Counted from the first letter of the stretch, positions 52,131-61,351 are shown. The stretch: DNA of 61,381 nt from Bacillota bacterium (GCA_023400235.1 JAEXFI010000038.1:1-61381), one strand, 5' to 3'. Numbers and translations: made by a program. The notes: a model not told the origin generated them from the letters alone.

Positions 52131-52402
52131 ATATCCACAATGTTATCAACAAAATGTAGTTATTCTGTGTATAACATTCTGTATTTTCCGAAATAATCCA
52201 CAACCTTTTAACATTATATACACCTACCTTGTATATAACCACGGTGTGGATTATTTTGTCTGCTTATCTACATAAAATCCCCTATATACATTGGGTTATC
52301 AACAGTTTTATTAACAAAATACAGCGTTTTGTGGATAATCCTCTGCAATTTGAACATATTATCCACAAAACAGGACTGTTATGCACATATTTATGTGGGT
52401 AA
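52131..52402. promoter_or_regulatory. DnaA-box cluster 1
   Basis: Against TTATNCACA, exact 9-mers lie at 52166 (minus), 52330 (minus), 52359 (plus) and 52379 (plus). One-mismatch copies lie at 52131, 52143, 52194, 52214, 52230, 52245, 52264, 52296, 52308 and 52394. About 14 sites in 272 bp, in both orientations, in a gap with no gene. The neighbouring genes are not dnaA or dnaN, so a DnaA-titrating or regulatory cluster is more likely than the main origin. Confidence 0.7.
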
Positions 52403-52495
52403 TTTGGCCTATGACATACAATCCTGGTATTTGCTGCTTTTTTATTACCTAAGGGTACTCATTTACTCTTGACAGTCTAAATTGCATCGATTATT

Positions 52496-52885
52496 TTAAA
52501 GTACCTTTACATAAAACTTTCTATTTCTTGGCCCGTCAAATTCACAGAAATAAATCCCCTGCCAGGTTCCCAGAACCGGTCTGCCGCTTTGTACTATTAT
52601 ATATTGCCCGCTGCCCACAGCACTGGCCTTCAGATGTGCGGAGCTATTGCCCTCCAGGTGTCTGAATTCCGTCCTGTCGGGATAAGCCTTGTCCAAGCCC
52701 AGCAGCATATCTCTTACTACGTCGGGATCAGCATTTTCATTTATGGTGATTCCTGCCGTAGTATGTGGACAAAACACTAAAACAGCACCTTCTGAAATTC
52801 CACTTTTTGCTACCGCCTCCATAACCTTACCCGTAATATTATAAAAATTCTGCCTTTCGGTTCTTAAAGCATATTCATAAACCAT
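52496..52885 (-). CDS. yjbQ: YjbQ-family protein
   Basis: 129 residues of the UPF0047/YjbQ family, single small beta-barrel-like domain. Conserved HTTAGITINENADPDV and HLEGNSSAHLKA, with His residues thought to form a metal site; some members show weak thiamine-phosphate synthase activity. Its ATG overlaps the sfsA stop by one base (TAATG), so it is translationally coupled to sfsA. Confidence 0.92.
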   Translation of the reverse strand: MVYEYALRTERQNFYNITGKVMEAVAKSGISEGAVLVFCPHTTAGITINENADPDVVRDMLLGLDKAYPDRTEFRHLEGNSSAHLKASAVGSGQYIIVQSGRPVLGTWQGIYFCEFDGPRNRKFYVKVL

Positions 52886-53565
52886 TACAGCCTCACCTCT
52901 ACTCTTTCTGATACAGTTATAAAATTATTTCCAACTTCACAGTCATATGCCATGACCTGTACTCCTTTTAACTGTGCAAGCCTGATAATCTGTGCAAATG
53001 CCTGGTGTGTCTCTGAATTCGGAGTAAAGTACTTTACCCCTTTCATTTGAATAATGAAGACTATATAGGCCCTGTACCCCTCGTCCACACATTCCATCAG
53101 CTCCCGGATGTGTTTTACTCCCCGCTCTGTGGGGGCATCCGGAAACAGGACTATATTATCTTTCTCCAGAGTAACCCCTTTTACCTCAATAAATATTCTG
53201 TCCTTATCCGTTTCAACATAAAAGTCAAATCTGGATTTCCCGAATCTTGCCTCCGGCTTGATCAGGGCAATGTTCTTCAGGAAGTTCCCCTTTTCCATCC
53301 ACTCCTTAAAAACCTTATTGGGTATCTGACTGTCCATATTGATCATTCTTTCACCCTTCATGACACCAATAAGGTCATATTTGGTTTTACGGGCTATAGT
53401 ATCAAATTCCTGAACAAATACAGCAGCCCCTGGTAGTAATAATTCCCTGCACCTGCCTGTATTCTTCACATGGCATATTTCGACCCTGCCGTCCAGCAGT
53501 ATTCTCGCTATGAACCTGTTTGGTCTGTCAATAAAGCTTGCACTTCTAATATTGAGGTAATTCAC
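52885..53565 (-). CDS. sfsA: SfsA family DNA-binding/nuclease-like protein
   Basis: 226 residues. Signature segments: FIDRPNRFIARILLDG, CHVKNTGRCRELLLPGA, the nuclease-like SRFDFYVE...FIEVKGVTLE and FPDAPTERGVKHIREL. Named for sugar fermentation stimulation; the true role is unclear, and the fold resembles PD-(D/E)XK enzymes. The start is GTG at 53565 with GGGAGG 6 nt upstream. Confidence 0.95.
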   Translation of the reverse strand: MNYLNIRSASFIDRPNRFIARILLDGRVEICHVKNTGRCRELLLPGAAVFVQEFDTIARKTKYDLIGVMKGERMINMDSQIPNKVFKEWMEKGNFLKNIALIKPEARFGKSRFDFYVETDKDRIFIEVKGVTLEKDNIVLFPDAPTERGVKHIRELMECVDEGYRAYIVFIIQMKGVKYFTPNSETHQAFAQIIRLAQLKGVQVMAYDCEVGNNFITVSERVEVRL

Positions 53566-53795
53566 TAAAGGCCTCCCAATGTATGCTTATCATAAAGATT
53601 ATAACCCTCCATATCGGCATACATCAATACATCCTGCGAATTTTAAGCTTTTGTGCCAATTATGTTTTACAACATAAAATGAGGGTATAAAATATAACAG
53701 GTTTGGATAAAAGTATAATGTATCTCTCAAATGGCATACATATTAACTGTTAGCCTGGGAGAACATGAAAAAATAACGAGGGGAGATTTGAATTT

Positions 53796-54176
53796 ATGAA
53801 AAATGAGGTTTCTTTTTTTCGCTGTAAGCATTGTGGAAATATGGTTGCATTAATAAAGAGCGGAGGCGGAACACTTGTCTGTTGTGGAGAACAGATGGAA
53901 AAGCTGGTTCCAAATACAACTGAGGCGGCTGTAGAAAAGCATATTCCGGTATCGCTCAGAAGCAACGGAAGTATAAATGTTGAAGTGGGCTCAGTTGCAC
54001 ATCCAATGATTGATGTTCACTATATTGAATGGGTTGCTGTGGTTGGAGACGAAGGTCTTGAAATAATCAACTTGTTCCCTGGAGATGACCCCAAGGCTAT
54101 ACTTAGTGACAAGAAGAATGCCGAGGTTTATGCATACTGTAACCTTCACGGCTTATGGAAAGGTGAAGTAAAATAG
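53796..54176 (+). CDS. dfx: Desulfoferrodoxin (superoxide reductase)
   Basis: 126 residues, the two-iron form. Centre I ligands are CKHCG and CC; centre II ligands are His in EKHIPV, HPM and HYIEW plus the C-terminal CNLHGLW. It reduces superoxide to peroxide in anaerobes without releasing oxygen. RBS GAGGGGAG. Monocistronic, ending at a strong bidirectional terminator. Confidence 0.97.
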   Translation: MKNEVSFFRCKHCGNMVALIKSGGGTLVCCGEQMEKLVPNTTEAAVEKHIPVSLRSNGSINVEVGSVAHPMIDVHYIEWVAVVGDEGLEIINLFPGDDPKAILSDKKNAEVYAYCNLHGLWKGEVK

Positions 54177-54213
54177 CTTCATGTGAGTTTCCTTTCACAA
54201 TATGAGGATTCAA

Positions 54214-54249
54214 AACAAATCCCTGTGGCTGCAGCCACAGGGATTTGTT
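54214..54249. terminator. Bidirectional terminator between dfx and deoC
   Basis: A perfect 36-bp palindrome centred on GGCTGCAGCC, with AACAAATCCC arms; T-rich on the plus-strand exit. Confidence 0.93.
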
Positions 54250-54261
54250 TATTAATCTTTA

Positions 54262-54930
54262 TCAGTATCCGCTTCCGATATTTTTTTCCTTGGTCACTAT
54301 AGCGATGGATGCACTTGCACCGATTCTGCCGGCTCCCGCATCCACCATTGCCTTGGCAGTTTCATAATCCCGTATGCCACCTGATGCCTTTACTCCAAGG
54401 CAGGGCTTTACAATGCCCCTCATCAGCCTTATATCTTCAACTGTTGCCCCGCCTGAGCTAAAGCCCGTTGACGTCTTTACAAAATCAGCTCCCGCCTCCT
54501 TGCATATATGGCAGCAGAGCTTTTTCTCTTCCTCATTCAGCAGGCAGGTTTCCAGTATAACCTTGACAAGTGCCTTACCTTTGGCCTCCTGAACCACAGC
54601 TTCTATATCCTTTTTAACGTATGCTTCATCTCCTGATTTTACAGCGCCTACATTTATAACCATGTCTACTTCCTGAGCTCCATTTTGTATGGCCTCTGCG
54701 GCCTCTGCAGCCTTTACAGCCGTTGTGGCAGCCCCCAGGGGAAATCCTATAACAGTACATACCTTGACCTTGCTGCCCTTTAAGAGCTGGCTGCACAAGC
54801 TGACATAGCAAGGGTTGACACATACCGATGCAAACCCATACTCCAGTGCCTCACTGCACAACTGCTCTATCTGGGCCTTTGTTGTATCAGGCTTCAAAGC
54901 TGTATGATCTATTAAACTTGCAATATTCAT
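54262..54930 (-). CDS. deoC: Deoxyribose-phosphate aldolase
   Basis: 222 residues. Cleaves 2-deoxyribose-5-phosphate to glyceraldehyde-3-phosphate and acetaldehyde. The Schiff-base Lys is in DFVKTSTGFSSGGAT, with the proton-relay Lys in GVKASGGIRDYE and Asp in EVDMVINVG. The start at 54930 (MNIASLIDHTALKPD) has GGGG at 8 nt and matches the family; upstream in-frame extension to 55065 is leader DNA. Confidence 0.96.
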   Translation of the reverse strand: MNIASLIDHTALKPDTTKAQIEQLCSEALEYGFASVCVNPCYVSLCSQLLKGSKVKVCTVIGFPLGAATTAVKAAEAAEAIQNGAQEVDMVINVGAVKSGDEAYVKKDIEAVVQEAKGKALVKVILETCLLNEEEKKLCCHICKEAGADFVKTSTGFSSGGATVEDIRLMRGIVKPCLGVKASGGIRDYETAKAMVDAGAGRIGASASIAIVTKEKNIGSGY

Positions 54931-55042
54931 ATGCAATCCCCATTTCCGCTGCGGATATCCTATCCGGCTTTTTATTTTCTGGCCCATAAAATATATTTTT
55001 ATCACCCTTCTTATTATCACCAATTGGCCGGCAAATTTCAAG

Positions 55043-55074
55043 AAAAAAAATAGGTTAGTCGCCATCGACTAACC
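55043..55074 (-). terminator. Terminator-like hairpin in the deoC leader
   Basis: On the minus strand GGTTAGTCG pairs with CGACTAACC, followed by TA and eight T residues, about 115 nt before the deoC start. As no minus-strand gene lies immediately upstream, it could attenuate deoC transcription. Confidence 0.6.
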
Positions 55075-55239
55075 ATGTAAAGGGGGTCAAAATGTATTTT
55101 GTGAGGTCAATATTATATTAGCCCAAAAATGAAATATTTATACAACTCATTAAAAAATAATTAATAAAATAATTTATTTGATTAGTGTTAATAATATTTT
55201 ATAGAATAAATAAAAAAATATTTAAAAGAGGTGCATGCT

Positions 55240-55485
55240 ATGGATCTCCAAAACAATATAATAAATTTTGAAAGCCTGAACGACAGCAATACCCTTGAAG
55301 TTGTTCAGAGCAGGTTAAGGCCTGGCGAAACCCTCATTCTTGATATCGGGAACAATTACTTTCATCAGGCAGACAAGGTCTACGATATTCTGTCAAAGAA
55401 CGGCTATTATGTAAGAAAGACAATGGTAAACGGGAGAAATCAGTTGCTGGTGGCTTTTGAAGACGGTAAGCATAAGATGTATTAA
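55240..55485 (+). CDS. Small conserved-looking protein of unknown function
   Basis: 81 residues, one alpha/beta unit (TLEVVQSRLRPGETLILDIG, then KVYDILSKNGYYVRKTMVNG, then NQLLVAFEDGKHKM). This beta-alpha-beta pattern recalls TusA-like folds but lacks the CPxP motif. ATG at 55240, AGAGG at 7-9 nt; a GTG at 55231 is in frame. No neighbour on its strand. Confidence 0.65.
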   Translation: MDLQNNIINFESLNDSNTLEVVQSRLRPGETLILDIGNNYFHQADKVYDILSKNGYYVRKTMVNGRNQLLVAFEDGKHKMY

Positions 55486-55525
55486 AAAAACCGGCATCGT
55501 GAGATACAGCTCTCATGATGCCGGT
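55484..55525 (-). terminator. Terminator of the lipid kinase gene
   Basis: ACCGGCATC (55490-55498) pairs with GATGCCGGT (55517-55525), with a further TGAGA/TCTCA stem inside. Read on the minus strand it is followed by T residues. Confidence 0.8.
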
Positions 55526-55588
55526 CATATAAATACACTGGAGAATTACTTAAATAGCAATTTAATCAAAAAACTTTTTACCTGTAAC

Positions 55589-56491
55589 CTATTTGTTAAG
55601 CTCATAGATGCCTTGTGGTACAAAAACCTCAAGAAGCTTGTTCTTAAACTCAATGTCCGCCGGAAATAATTCCGACTTTTCGCCATCCACTGTAAGTGCT
55701 ATGGGAGATTTGCTTGCAAGCTCACATTTTTTCGCCTTGAGAATAATAACATTCTTATCGTTGACAGACTCCTTGCTCAATACCTTGAAAAATATGCTTG
55801 CCAGATTTATATTGGAACACTTTTTGACTAATATTATGTCCATGTATCCGTCCGTAAAATCCGCATCATTCAACAGGTTTGGAAAACCCGCTGCCTGCTT
55901 GCCGTTAACAATCAGGAACAAAAAAAACTTTCCTTCAATAATATGCTCATCTGCTGTAACCTTTAAATCAAAGCTCTTTATATTTGCAACCTCTGATAAG
56001 CCCTTAAGGTAATATGCCAGAGGACCAAAATTTTTCTTAAGCTCGCTGTTTGTATTAAAGGAGACATCTACAAAATTTCCTCCTGCAAAAGTGCTTAAAA
56101 AATAATGAGTATTATTAATAAGCCCTACGTCACATAAAAGAGTCTTTCCCTGAAGGATTATACTTAAGCTTTCGTTAAGAGAATTTATTCCCAGACACTT
56201 GGCAAAGTCATTGCAGGTACCAGAGGGTATGACTCCTATTGGCATTTTTATATCGTTATTCAGTAGGATATTTGCAACAAAATTAATGGTGCCGTCTCCT
56301 CCTGAAGCAATTACAAAATCATATATCCCCGATTTCAAGGCACTTACAAGATACTCATTACTCGCGTCAATAAGCCTGTACGGCTGAACAAGCACTCCCT
56401 TTTTTTGAAATGTGCCCAGTATGTAGTCCAGTTCATTTGGTACCTTATGCCCTCCCGAAATAGGATTATATACAAAAAGTGCGTTTTTCAA
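55589..56491 (-). CDS. YegS/DagK-family lipid kinase
   Basis: 300 residues. Diacylglycerol-kinase catalytic domain: NPISGG near the start, the nucleotide motif ASGGDGTINFV and PSGTCNDFAKCLGI. The C-terminal part has DADFTDGYMDIILVKK and TVDGE. Probably phosphorylates diacylglycerol or a related lipid at the membrane, recycling it into phospholipid. RBS GGAGG about 10 nt before the ATG. Single gene unit. Confidence 0.92.
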   Translation of the reverse strand: MKNALFVYNPISGGHKVPNELDYILGTFQKKGVLVQPYRLIDASNEYLVSALKSGIYDFVIASGGDGTINFVANILLNNDIKMPIGVIPSGTCNDFAKCLGINSLNESLSIILQGKTLLCDVGLINNTHYFLSTFAGGNFVDVSFNTNSELKKNFGPLAYYLKGLSEVANIKSFDLKVTADEHIIEGKFFLFLIVNGKQAAGFPNLLNDADFTDGYMDIILVKKCSNINLASIFFKVLSKESVNDKNVIILKAKKCELASKSPIALTVDGEKSELFPADIEFKNKLLEVFVPQGIYELNK

Positions 56492-56641
56492 AACCTTACC
56501 CTCCTGTAAATATCTCTATGATTTAATAATAAATGAATTTACTCTGAAAAGCAACAGATGCAATACTGGAGAATTTCTATGTAATGGGGAGGCAGCAAAC
56601 CAAGTCTGCTGCCAGCCCCTAAATGACGCTAAACTACTCTG

Positions 56642-56908
56642 CTACCGGTTGACACTTCTTTCAGCCATTTCAATTGCTTTCTTGACCATGCTTCCGCAAT
56701 CTCTTGAAGAAACTGATCCCCAGCCCTCTGCTGAAACTTTGTTGTAGACTCCTAGCTCTTTTGCAATCTCCTCTTTGAGGGCTTCTGACATGATACTCTG
56801 ATGTCTACTCATAGTTAGTGCCTCCTTTTTTGGCATTCCACTGCGTATTAATCTTTCATCAAAGATAAGCCCGAGCTTTCTTCTCCTTTTTAATACGCTT
56901 TTTGCCAT
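56642..56908 (-). CDS. Alpha/beta-type small acid-soluble spore protein
   Basis: 88 residues. The C-terminal half carries the family signatures EEIAKELGVYNKVSAEGWGS and SSRDCGSMVKKAIEMAE, which bind and protect spore DNA. A basic N-terminal extension of about 40 residues (SVLKRRRKLGL) is longer than in classical members. RBS GGAGG. Expected to be made in the forespore under sigma-G; a clear sigma-G box was not verified. Confidence 0.9.
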   Translation of the reverse strand: MAKSVLKRRRKLGLIFDERLIRSGMPKKEALTMSRHQSIMSEALKEEIAKELGVYNKVSAEGWGSVSSRDCGSMVKKAIEMAERSVNR

Positions 56909-56977
56909 GAAATATTTTAGCGTACAATTGTATTTTCCCTCCTTACAGAAAAAATTATTAAGGTAATTGTTTTCATG

Positions 56978-57257
56978 CTATCCACATTATTCACATACAA
57001 AATTTTTACATAAAATTTCTGTTCTACTATATATGCTTATGTTATTTAAAGGCATAACAATATTTTGTAGAAAAGATTATTTATTTTGCATCCTGTTGTT
57101 TTATGACGTAATTATTCACATTTTCCGCTTGTCATGTGGATAACACTGATGTTTGCATAATGCCCGGATGCCTTTCTATCACTGCGTTCTACCATTTGTC
57201 GAAAAAAGAATTGTGAATAACTTAAAAAAACTGTGGATAATATAATTTATATCCACA
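56978..57257. promoter_or_regulatory. DnaA-box cluster 2
   Basis: Exact TTATNCACA 9-mers lie at 56987 (plus), 57112 (plus), 57135 (minus), 57212 (minus) and 57232 (minus); near-matches lie at 56978 and 57249. The last two form a CTGTGGATA/TATCCACAG hairpin (57231-57258). It sits upstream of the spore protein gene in a gap with no other gene. Confidence 0.7.
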
Positions 57258-57357
57258 GTCCTTTACACATATGTTTATTTTAATTTTCCCGGCCTGCACA
57301 CAAAGCATATATCTATGAATATTTCTTGGTATCTGCATTACCCAATCTGTATTAAAT

Positions 57358-57556
57358 GAATTTGTATTACTGAATTTGTATTACTTATTTGCATTACTGC
57401 ATTTAATTATTATTTGCATTACTGAATTTAAATTGTTTATTTGTATTACTGAATTTACATTACTTATTTGCATTACTGCATTTACATTATTTATTTGCAT
57501 TACTGCATTTACATTACTTATTCGCATTACTGAATTTACATTACTTATTCGCATTA
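57358..57556. repeat. Tandem 27-bp repeat array, about seven units
   Basis: The unit is ATTACTG(A/C)ATTTACATTAC followed by TTATTTGC, with drift in the outer copies. Because 27 is divisible by three, the array stays open in one frame (a nine-residue ICITEFTLL-type repeat), but no start or ribosome site supports translation. It lies just after the nadC stop. Confidence 0.85.
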
Positions 57557-57584
57557 ATGATTGTCATATTCATATATATTTATA

Positions 57585-58421
57585 TTACTCAATATTCATG
57601 CTTATATCTACGGAGTTTGCAGAGTGTGTCAGCTTGCCTACAGAAATAATGTCCACGCCGGTACAGGCCACCTGGTAGATAGCTTCCTCAGTTATATTTC
57701 CCGAGGCTTCAACCAGTGCCCGTTTATTTATCAACTGTACTGCCTCAGCCATCTTTTCGTTTGTCATGTTATCCAGCATAATAATGTCTGCTCTGCAATC
57801 AAGAGCCTCCTGCACCTCTTCCATGGACTCTACCTCTACTTCGATTTTTACCGTATGCGGTATACTGGCCCTAACCCTGTTCACAGCATTTGTTATGCCT
57901 CCTGCCGCGGCAATGTGATTGTCCTTTATTAATACTCCGTCCGAAAGTGAAAATCTGTGGTTTGAACCGCCTCCCGCATTAACGGCATATTTCTCCAGAA
58001 GCCTTAATCCAGGAGTAGTCTTCCTGGTATCTGTGATTTTAACAGGCAGCTCCTTAACTTTCATGGCATATCTGTTGGTAACAGTTGCAATTGCTGACAG
58101 CCTCTGCAGGAAATTAAGTGCTGTTCTCTCACCCTTTAATAGTGCTCTGGTAGGGCCTGTTACAGTTGCAATAATATCTCCTTTTTTTACACTGTCCCCA
58201 TCCTTTATAAGTGCAGTAAACTTTACACTGCCATCCAGTACTTCAAAAACATGCCTCGCAACGTCCAAGCCTGCTATTACGGCATCCTGCTTTGCAAGAA
58301 ATTCCGCCTTGGAGCTGTCTCCCTCACCGATTATATTATCTGTAGTAATATCTCCCAATGGCATATCTTCTTTCAGTGCACTCATTACTATATCATGTAA
58401 ATAAATTTTTTCCATTTTCAT
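57585..58421 (-). CDS. nadC: Quinolinate phosphoribosyltransferase
   Basis: 278 residues. Converts quinolinate and PRPP to nicotinate mononucleotide. Conserved MPLGDITTDNII, GERTALNFLQRLSAIAT, TDTRKTTPGLR, NHRFSLSDGVLIKDNH and the C-terminal ASGNIT and DIISVGKLTHS. The ATG at 58421 has TGGAGG at 5 nt. Third gene of nadABC. Confidence 0.96.
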   Translation of the reverse strand: MKMEKIYLHDIVMSALKEDMPLGDITTDNIIGEGDSSKAEFLAKQDAVIAGLDVARHVFEVLDGSVKFTALIKDGDSVKKGDIIATVTGPTRALLKGERTALNFLQRLSAIATVTNRYAMKVKELPVKITDTRKTTPGLRLLEKYAVNAGGGSNHRFSLSDGVLIKDNHIAAAGGITNAVNRVRASIPHTVKIEVEVESMEEVQEALDCRADIIMLDNMTNEKMAEAVQLINKRALVEASGNITEEAIYQVACTGVDIISVGKLTHSANSVDISMNIE

Positions 58422-58468
58422 ATTAACCTCCACAAAGTAATTATGTTTACTTTTATAATTTATTATAT

Positions 58469-60064
58469 TTATATCAATGCTTTAACAATATTCCTTTTCC
58501 AGTTGATATCATCAGGTTTGTCAAAATCTGACCTGAAATGTGCTCCCCTGCTCTCTTTCCTTTCAATGGCCGCCTCTATTACAAGGTTAGCTACAGTCAG
58601 CATGTTGGCAACCTCCAGTTTAACAAGACTAAATCCCTCTATATCCAAGAATCTCAAATGTATTCCCTTGAGTATTTCTTTTGCGGTCATAAGGCCCTGT
58701 TCATTTCTGATTATTCCAACGTACTTGGTCATTGTAGTTTGAATTTCTTCCTTCATGCCTTTAAGAACAGTGTCACTTTCCATGTTAAGGGCAAAATTCA
58801 TCTGAACGTCTGTTTCTTCCTGATTAAGGCTTACTGCGACTGCAGCTTCTGTGGCTTCTGAAATCCTTTTGGCAATTTTTCTGCCGAATACCAAGCCCTC
58901 CAGCAAGGAATTACTTGCAAGTCTGTTGGCACCGTGAATTCCAGTACAGGCAACTTCACCACAGGCATACAGACTTTCTATGTTTGTCATTCCGTTTACG
59001 TCGGTCTTAATACCACCCATGCAGTAATGTTCTGCAGGCGCCACAGGAATAAACTCCTTGGATATGTCTATACCATATTCCAGACATGTTCTGAATATAT
59101 TTGGGAACCTGGTCTCCAGGTATTCTCTGCTCTTAAAGGTAATATCGAGAAAAACATTCTTTGACCCGGATATGGTCATTTCTTGAAAAATTGCCCTGGA
59201 AACCACATCTCTTGGGGCTAATTCCGCAAGTTCATGGTATTTATGCATGAACCTTTCTCCCTTGGAATTCCTCAGCATTGCACCTTCCCCGCGAACTGCC
59301 TCCGAAATCAAAAAACTCTTGTCCTTTGGATGATAAAGAACTGTAGGATGGAACTGGACAAATTCCATGTCCATTGCCTCGGCTCCAACTCTAAGGCACA
59401 TTCCGACTCCGTCTCCGGTTGCCACCTCGGGATTCGTTGTATGTGAATATATCTGGCCAAAGCCTCCGGTTGCAATTACAATATTTCTGGCTGTAAAAAG
59501 CTTCATTTTCTCTGCAGTCTCATCGTATACCACAACGCCCATGCATTTCTGCTTTCTGACAACAAGGTCCACAGCAAAATGTCTTTCGAACATTGCTATG
59601 TTGCTTCTCTTCTGCGCCTCCTCAATGAGCTTGTCACAGACCTCCTTACCGGTAGTATCTCCAGAATGAATTATTCTATTTACACTATGAGCTCCTTCTC
59701 TGGTAAGGGACAACTGCTGTCCGCTTCTGTCAAAGTTTACACCTATGCTGCATAGCTTTTTTATATTGTCAGCTGCTTCTTCAACGAGCACCCAAACGCT
59801 TTCGTCATTACAAAGTCCTGCTCCAGCAAAAAGTGTATCCTTAAAATGCAGCTGGGGTGAGTCATTTTGTTCATCCAGGGATACGGCAATTCCTCCCTGC
59901 GCAAGTACAGAATTGCTTATGTCCAGCGTTTCCTTGGTAATAATACCGATACTGCCGCCTTCAGGTATTTCAAGAGCGGTGTAAACGCCTGCTATGCCAC
60001 TTCCAATTATGATGACATCTTTGTCGATTACTTCAATGTCTCTTCTTCTTTCTTCGTCTTCCAT
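58469..60064 (-). CDS. nadB: L-aspartate oxidase
   Basis: 531 residues. FAD enzyme making iminoaspartate. FAD site DVIIIGSGIAGVYTALEI, AQGGIAVSLDEQNDSPQLH, RIIHSGDTTG, and the catalytic region EFVQFHPTVLY, GEVACTGIHGANRLASNSLLE. ATG at 60064 with TGGAGGGA; longer frames upstream run into nadA. It lies 31 nt after nadA. Confidence 0.96.
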   Translation of the reverse strand: MEDEERRRDIEVIDKDVIIIGSGIAGVYTALEIPEGGSIGIITKETLDISNSVLAQGGIAVSLDEQNDSPQLHFKDTLFAGAGLCNDESVWVLVEEAADNIKKLCSIGVNFDRSGQQLSLTREGAHSVNRIIHSGDTTGKEVCDKLIEEAQKRSNIAMFERHFAVDLVVRKQKCMGVVVYDETAEKMKLFTARNIVIATGGFGQIYSHTTNPEVATGDGVGMCLRVGAEAMDMEFVQFHPTVLYHPKDKSFLISEAVRGEGAMLRNSKGERFMHKYHELAELAPRDVVSRAIFQEMTISGSKNVFLDITFKSREYLETRFPNIFRTCLEYGIDISKEFIPVAPAEHYCMGGIKTDVNGMTNIESLYACGEVACTGIHGANRLASNSLLEGLVFGRKIAKRISEATEAAVAVSLNQEETDVQMNFALNMESDTVLKGMKEEIQTTMTKYVGIIRNEQGLMTAKEILKGIHLRFLDIEGFSLVKLEVANMLTVANLVIEAAIERKESRGAHFRSDFDKPDDINWKRNIVKALI

Positions 60065-60095
60065 ACTGTCCCTCCAAAAGACCCCTTTGTGCGCC

Positions 60096-61010
60096 CTATT
60101 TTGCCACCTCCAGCATTCTGCTAAGGGAGTGTGACGCACGTTCAATTATATCTTTCTCCAGATTTATTTCGTACCTTTTCAAGGCCAAAGCATCATGAAC
60201 ACTCTGAAGAGAAGTCTTTTTCATATTAGGGCATATGAGACCTGTGGACATCATATAGAAAGTCTTGTGAGGACTATCCTTTTTAAGCTGGTACAAAACA
60301 CCCATCTCGGTTCCTATTATAAATTTATCATGATCAGAGTTTTTCGCATAATCAATAATTTGTTTAGTACTGCCTACATAATCTGCCAATTCCTGAATTT
60401 CAGGCTGGCACTCCGGATGGACCAGAAGCAGTGCATCAGGATGAAGCTCTTTCGAAGCCAGAACCTCATTTCTCCTGATCTTATGGTGAGTTATACAATA
60501 ACCTTCCCAGAAAATAATATTCTTTTCTGGGCACATTTTAGCCACGTAGCTGCCCAGGTTCTTATCTGGTACGAAAAGTATATCCTTTTTGTCTATTGAC
60601 CTTATGACAGACAGGGCGTTGGACGACGTGCAGCAAATGTCGCACTCGGCCTTCACTTCCGCGCTTGAGTTAATATAACAGACTACTGCAGCCTGTGGGT
60701 ACTTTTTCTTGGCTTCACGCAAGCCGTCAGCAGTAACCATATCTGCCATTGGACAGCCGGCATTTATTTCAGGCAGCAGCACAGTTTTCTCAGGTGAAAG
60801 TATTTTTGCACTTTCAGCCATAAAATGTACTCCACAAAAAACAATAGTATCTGCAGGACTTGTCGCACAATATTGGCTTAAGGCAAAGGAGTCTCCAACA
60901 ATATCAGCTATCTCCTGAACCTCGTCCACCTGATAGCTGTGAGCGACAATCACGGCCTTTTGCTCTTCCTTCATCCTGTTTATATTGCTAATCATCGTCT
61001 GTTTATCCAT
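60096..61010 (-). CDS. nadA: Quinolinate synthase (4Fe-4S)
   Basis: 304 residues. Condenses iminoaspartate and dihydroxyacetone phosphate to quinolinate. Cluster cysteines are in AGCPMAD, HPECQPE and GLICPNMKK; the substrate motif is IVAHSYQ. The ATG at 61010 has GAGGT at 6 nt; one at 61016 abuts it. First gene of the NAD operon. Confidence 0.96.
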   Translation of the reverse strand: MDKQTMISNINRMKEEQKAVIVAHSYQVDEVQEIADIVGDSFALSQYCATSPADTIVFCGVHFMAESAKILSPEKTVLLPEINAGCPMADMVTADGLREAKKKYPQAAVVCYINSSAEVKAECDICCTSSNALSVIRSIDKKDILFVPDKNLGSYVAKMCPEKNIIFWEGYCITHHKIRRNEVLASKELHPDALLLVHPECQPEIQELADYVGSTKQIIDYAKNSDHDKFIIGTEMGVLYQLKKDSPHKTFYMMSTGLICPNMKKTSLQSVHDALALKRYEINLEKDIIERASHSLSRMLEVAK

Positions 61011-61254
61011 GTACATACCTCAGTCTTGTTAATTTTTGAACAATATATGTCATTTAATATTCTAATATATTTAAGCAGCCCAAAGTTAAAATACTGCATT
61101 TATTTTAATACTTATGAAATGCTTTGTAAATGCTTTTATTTTAAATGGGACTCCTTATAGTTATAGGATAGCTGAAATTTCGGTAACTATTCTAAATCCC
61201 TGCCTTAATTAAAGATCCTAATGTTCTAAAAAACCATTACTTTAGTATAAGTTT

Positions 61255-61282
61255 AAAAAACCCCAAGCTGTCATGCATGGGG
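61255..61282 (-). terminator. Second terminator downstream of the rRNA operon
   Basis: Minus strand: CCCC-N14-GGGG then six T residues. Confidence 0.65.
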
Positions 61283-61309
61283 TAAAAGGCCGTTGTGCTA
61301 ATGTCATAT

Positions 61310-61351
61310 AAAAATAAAACAAGCCTTCGTGCTATTAACACAGAAGGCTTG
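61310..61351 (-). terminator. Terminator of the 5S rRNA transcript
   Basis: Minus strand: CAAGCCTTCTGTG pairs with GCACGAAGGCTTG, then TTTTATTTTT, directly after the 5S end. Confidence 0.9.

Noticed and set aside
52131..52402. DnaA-box cluster as the chromosomal origin
   Set aside because: No dnaA, dnaN, rpmH or other origin genes flank it, and no clear AT-rich trimer array is seen.
57345..57600. CRISPR array
   Set aside because: Units are contiguous with no unique spacers and no cas gene is present in the window.
57376..57678. 100-codon repeat-containing protein on the plus strand
   Set aside because: It is an open frame produced by a 27-bp tandem repeat and has no ribosome site; it then runs antisense into nadC.
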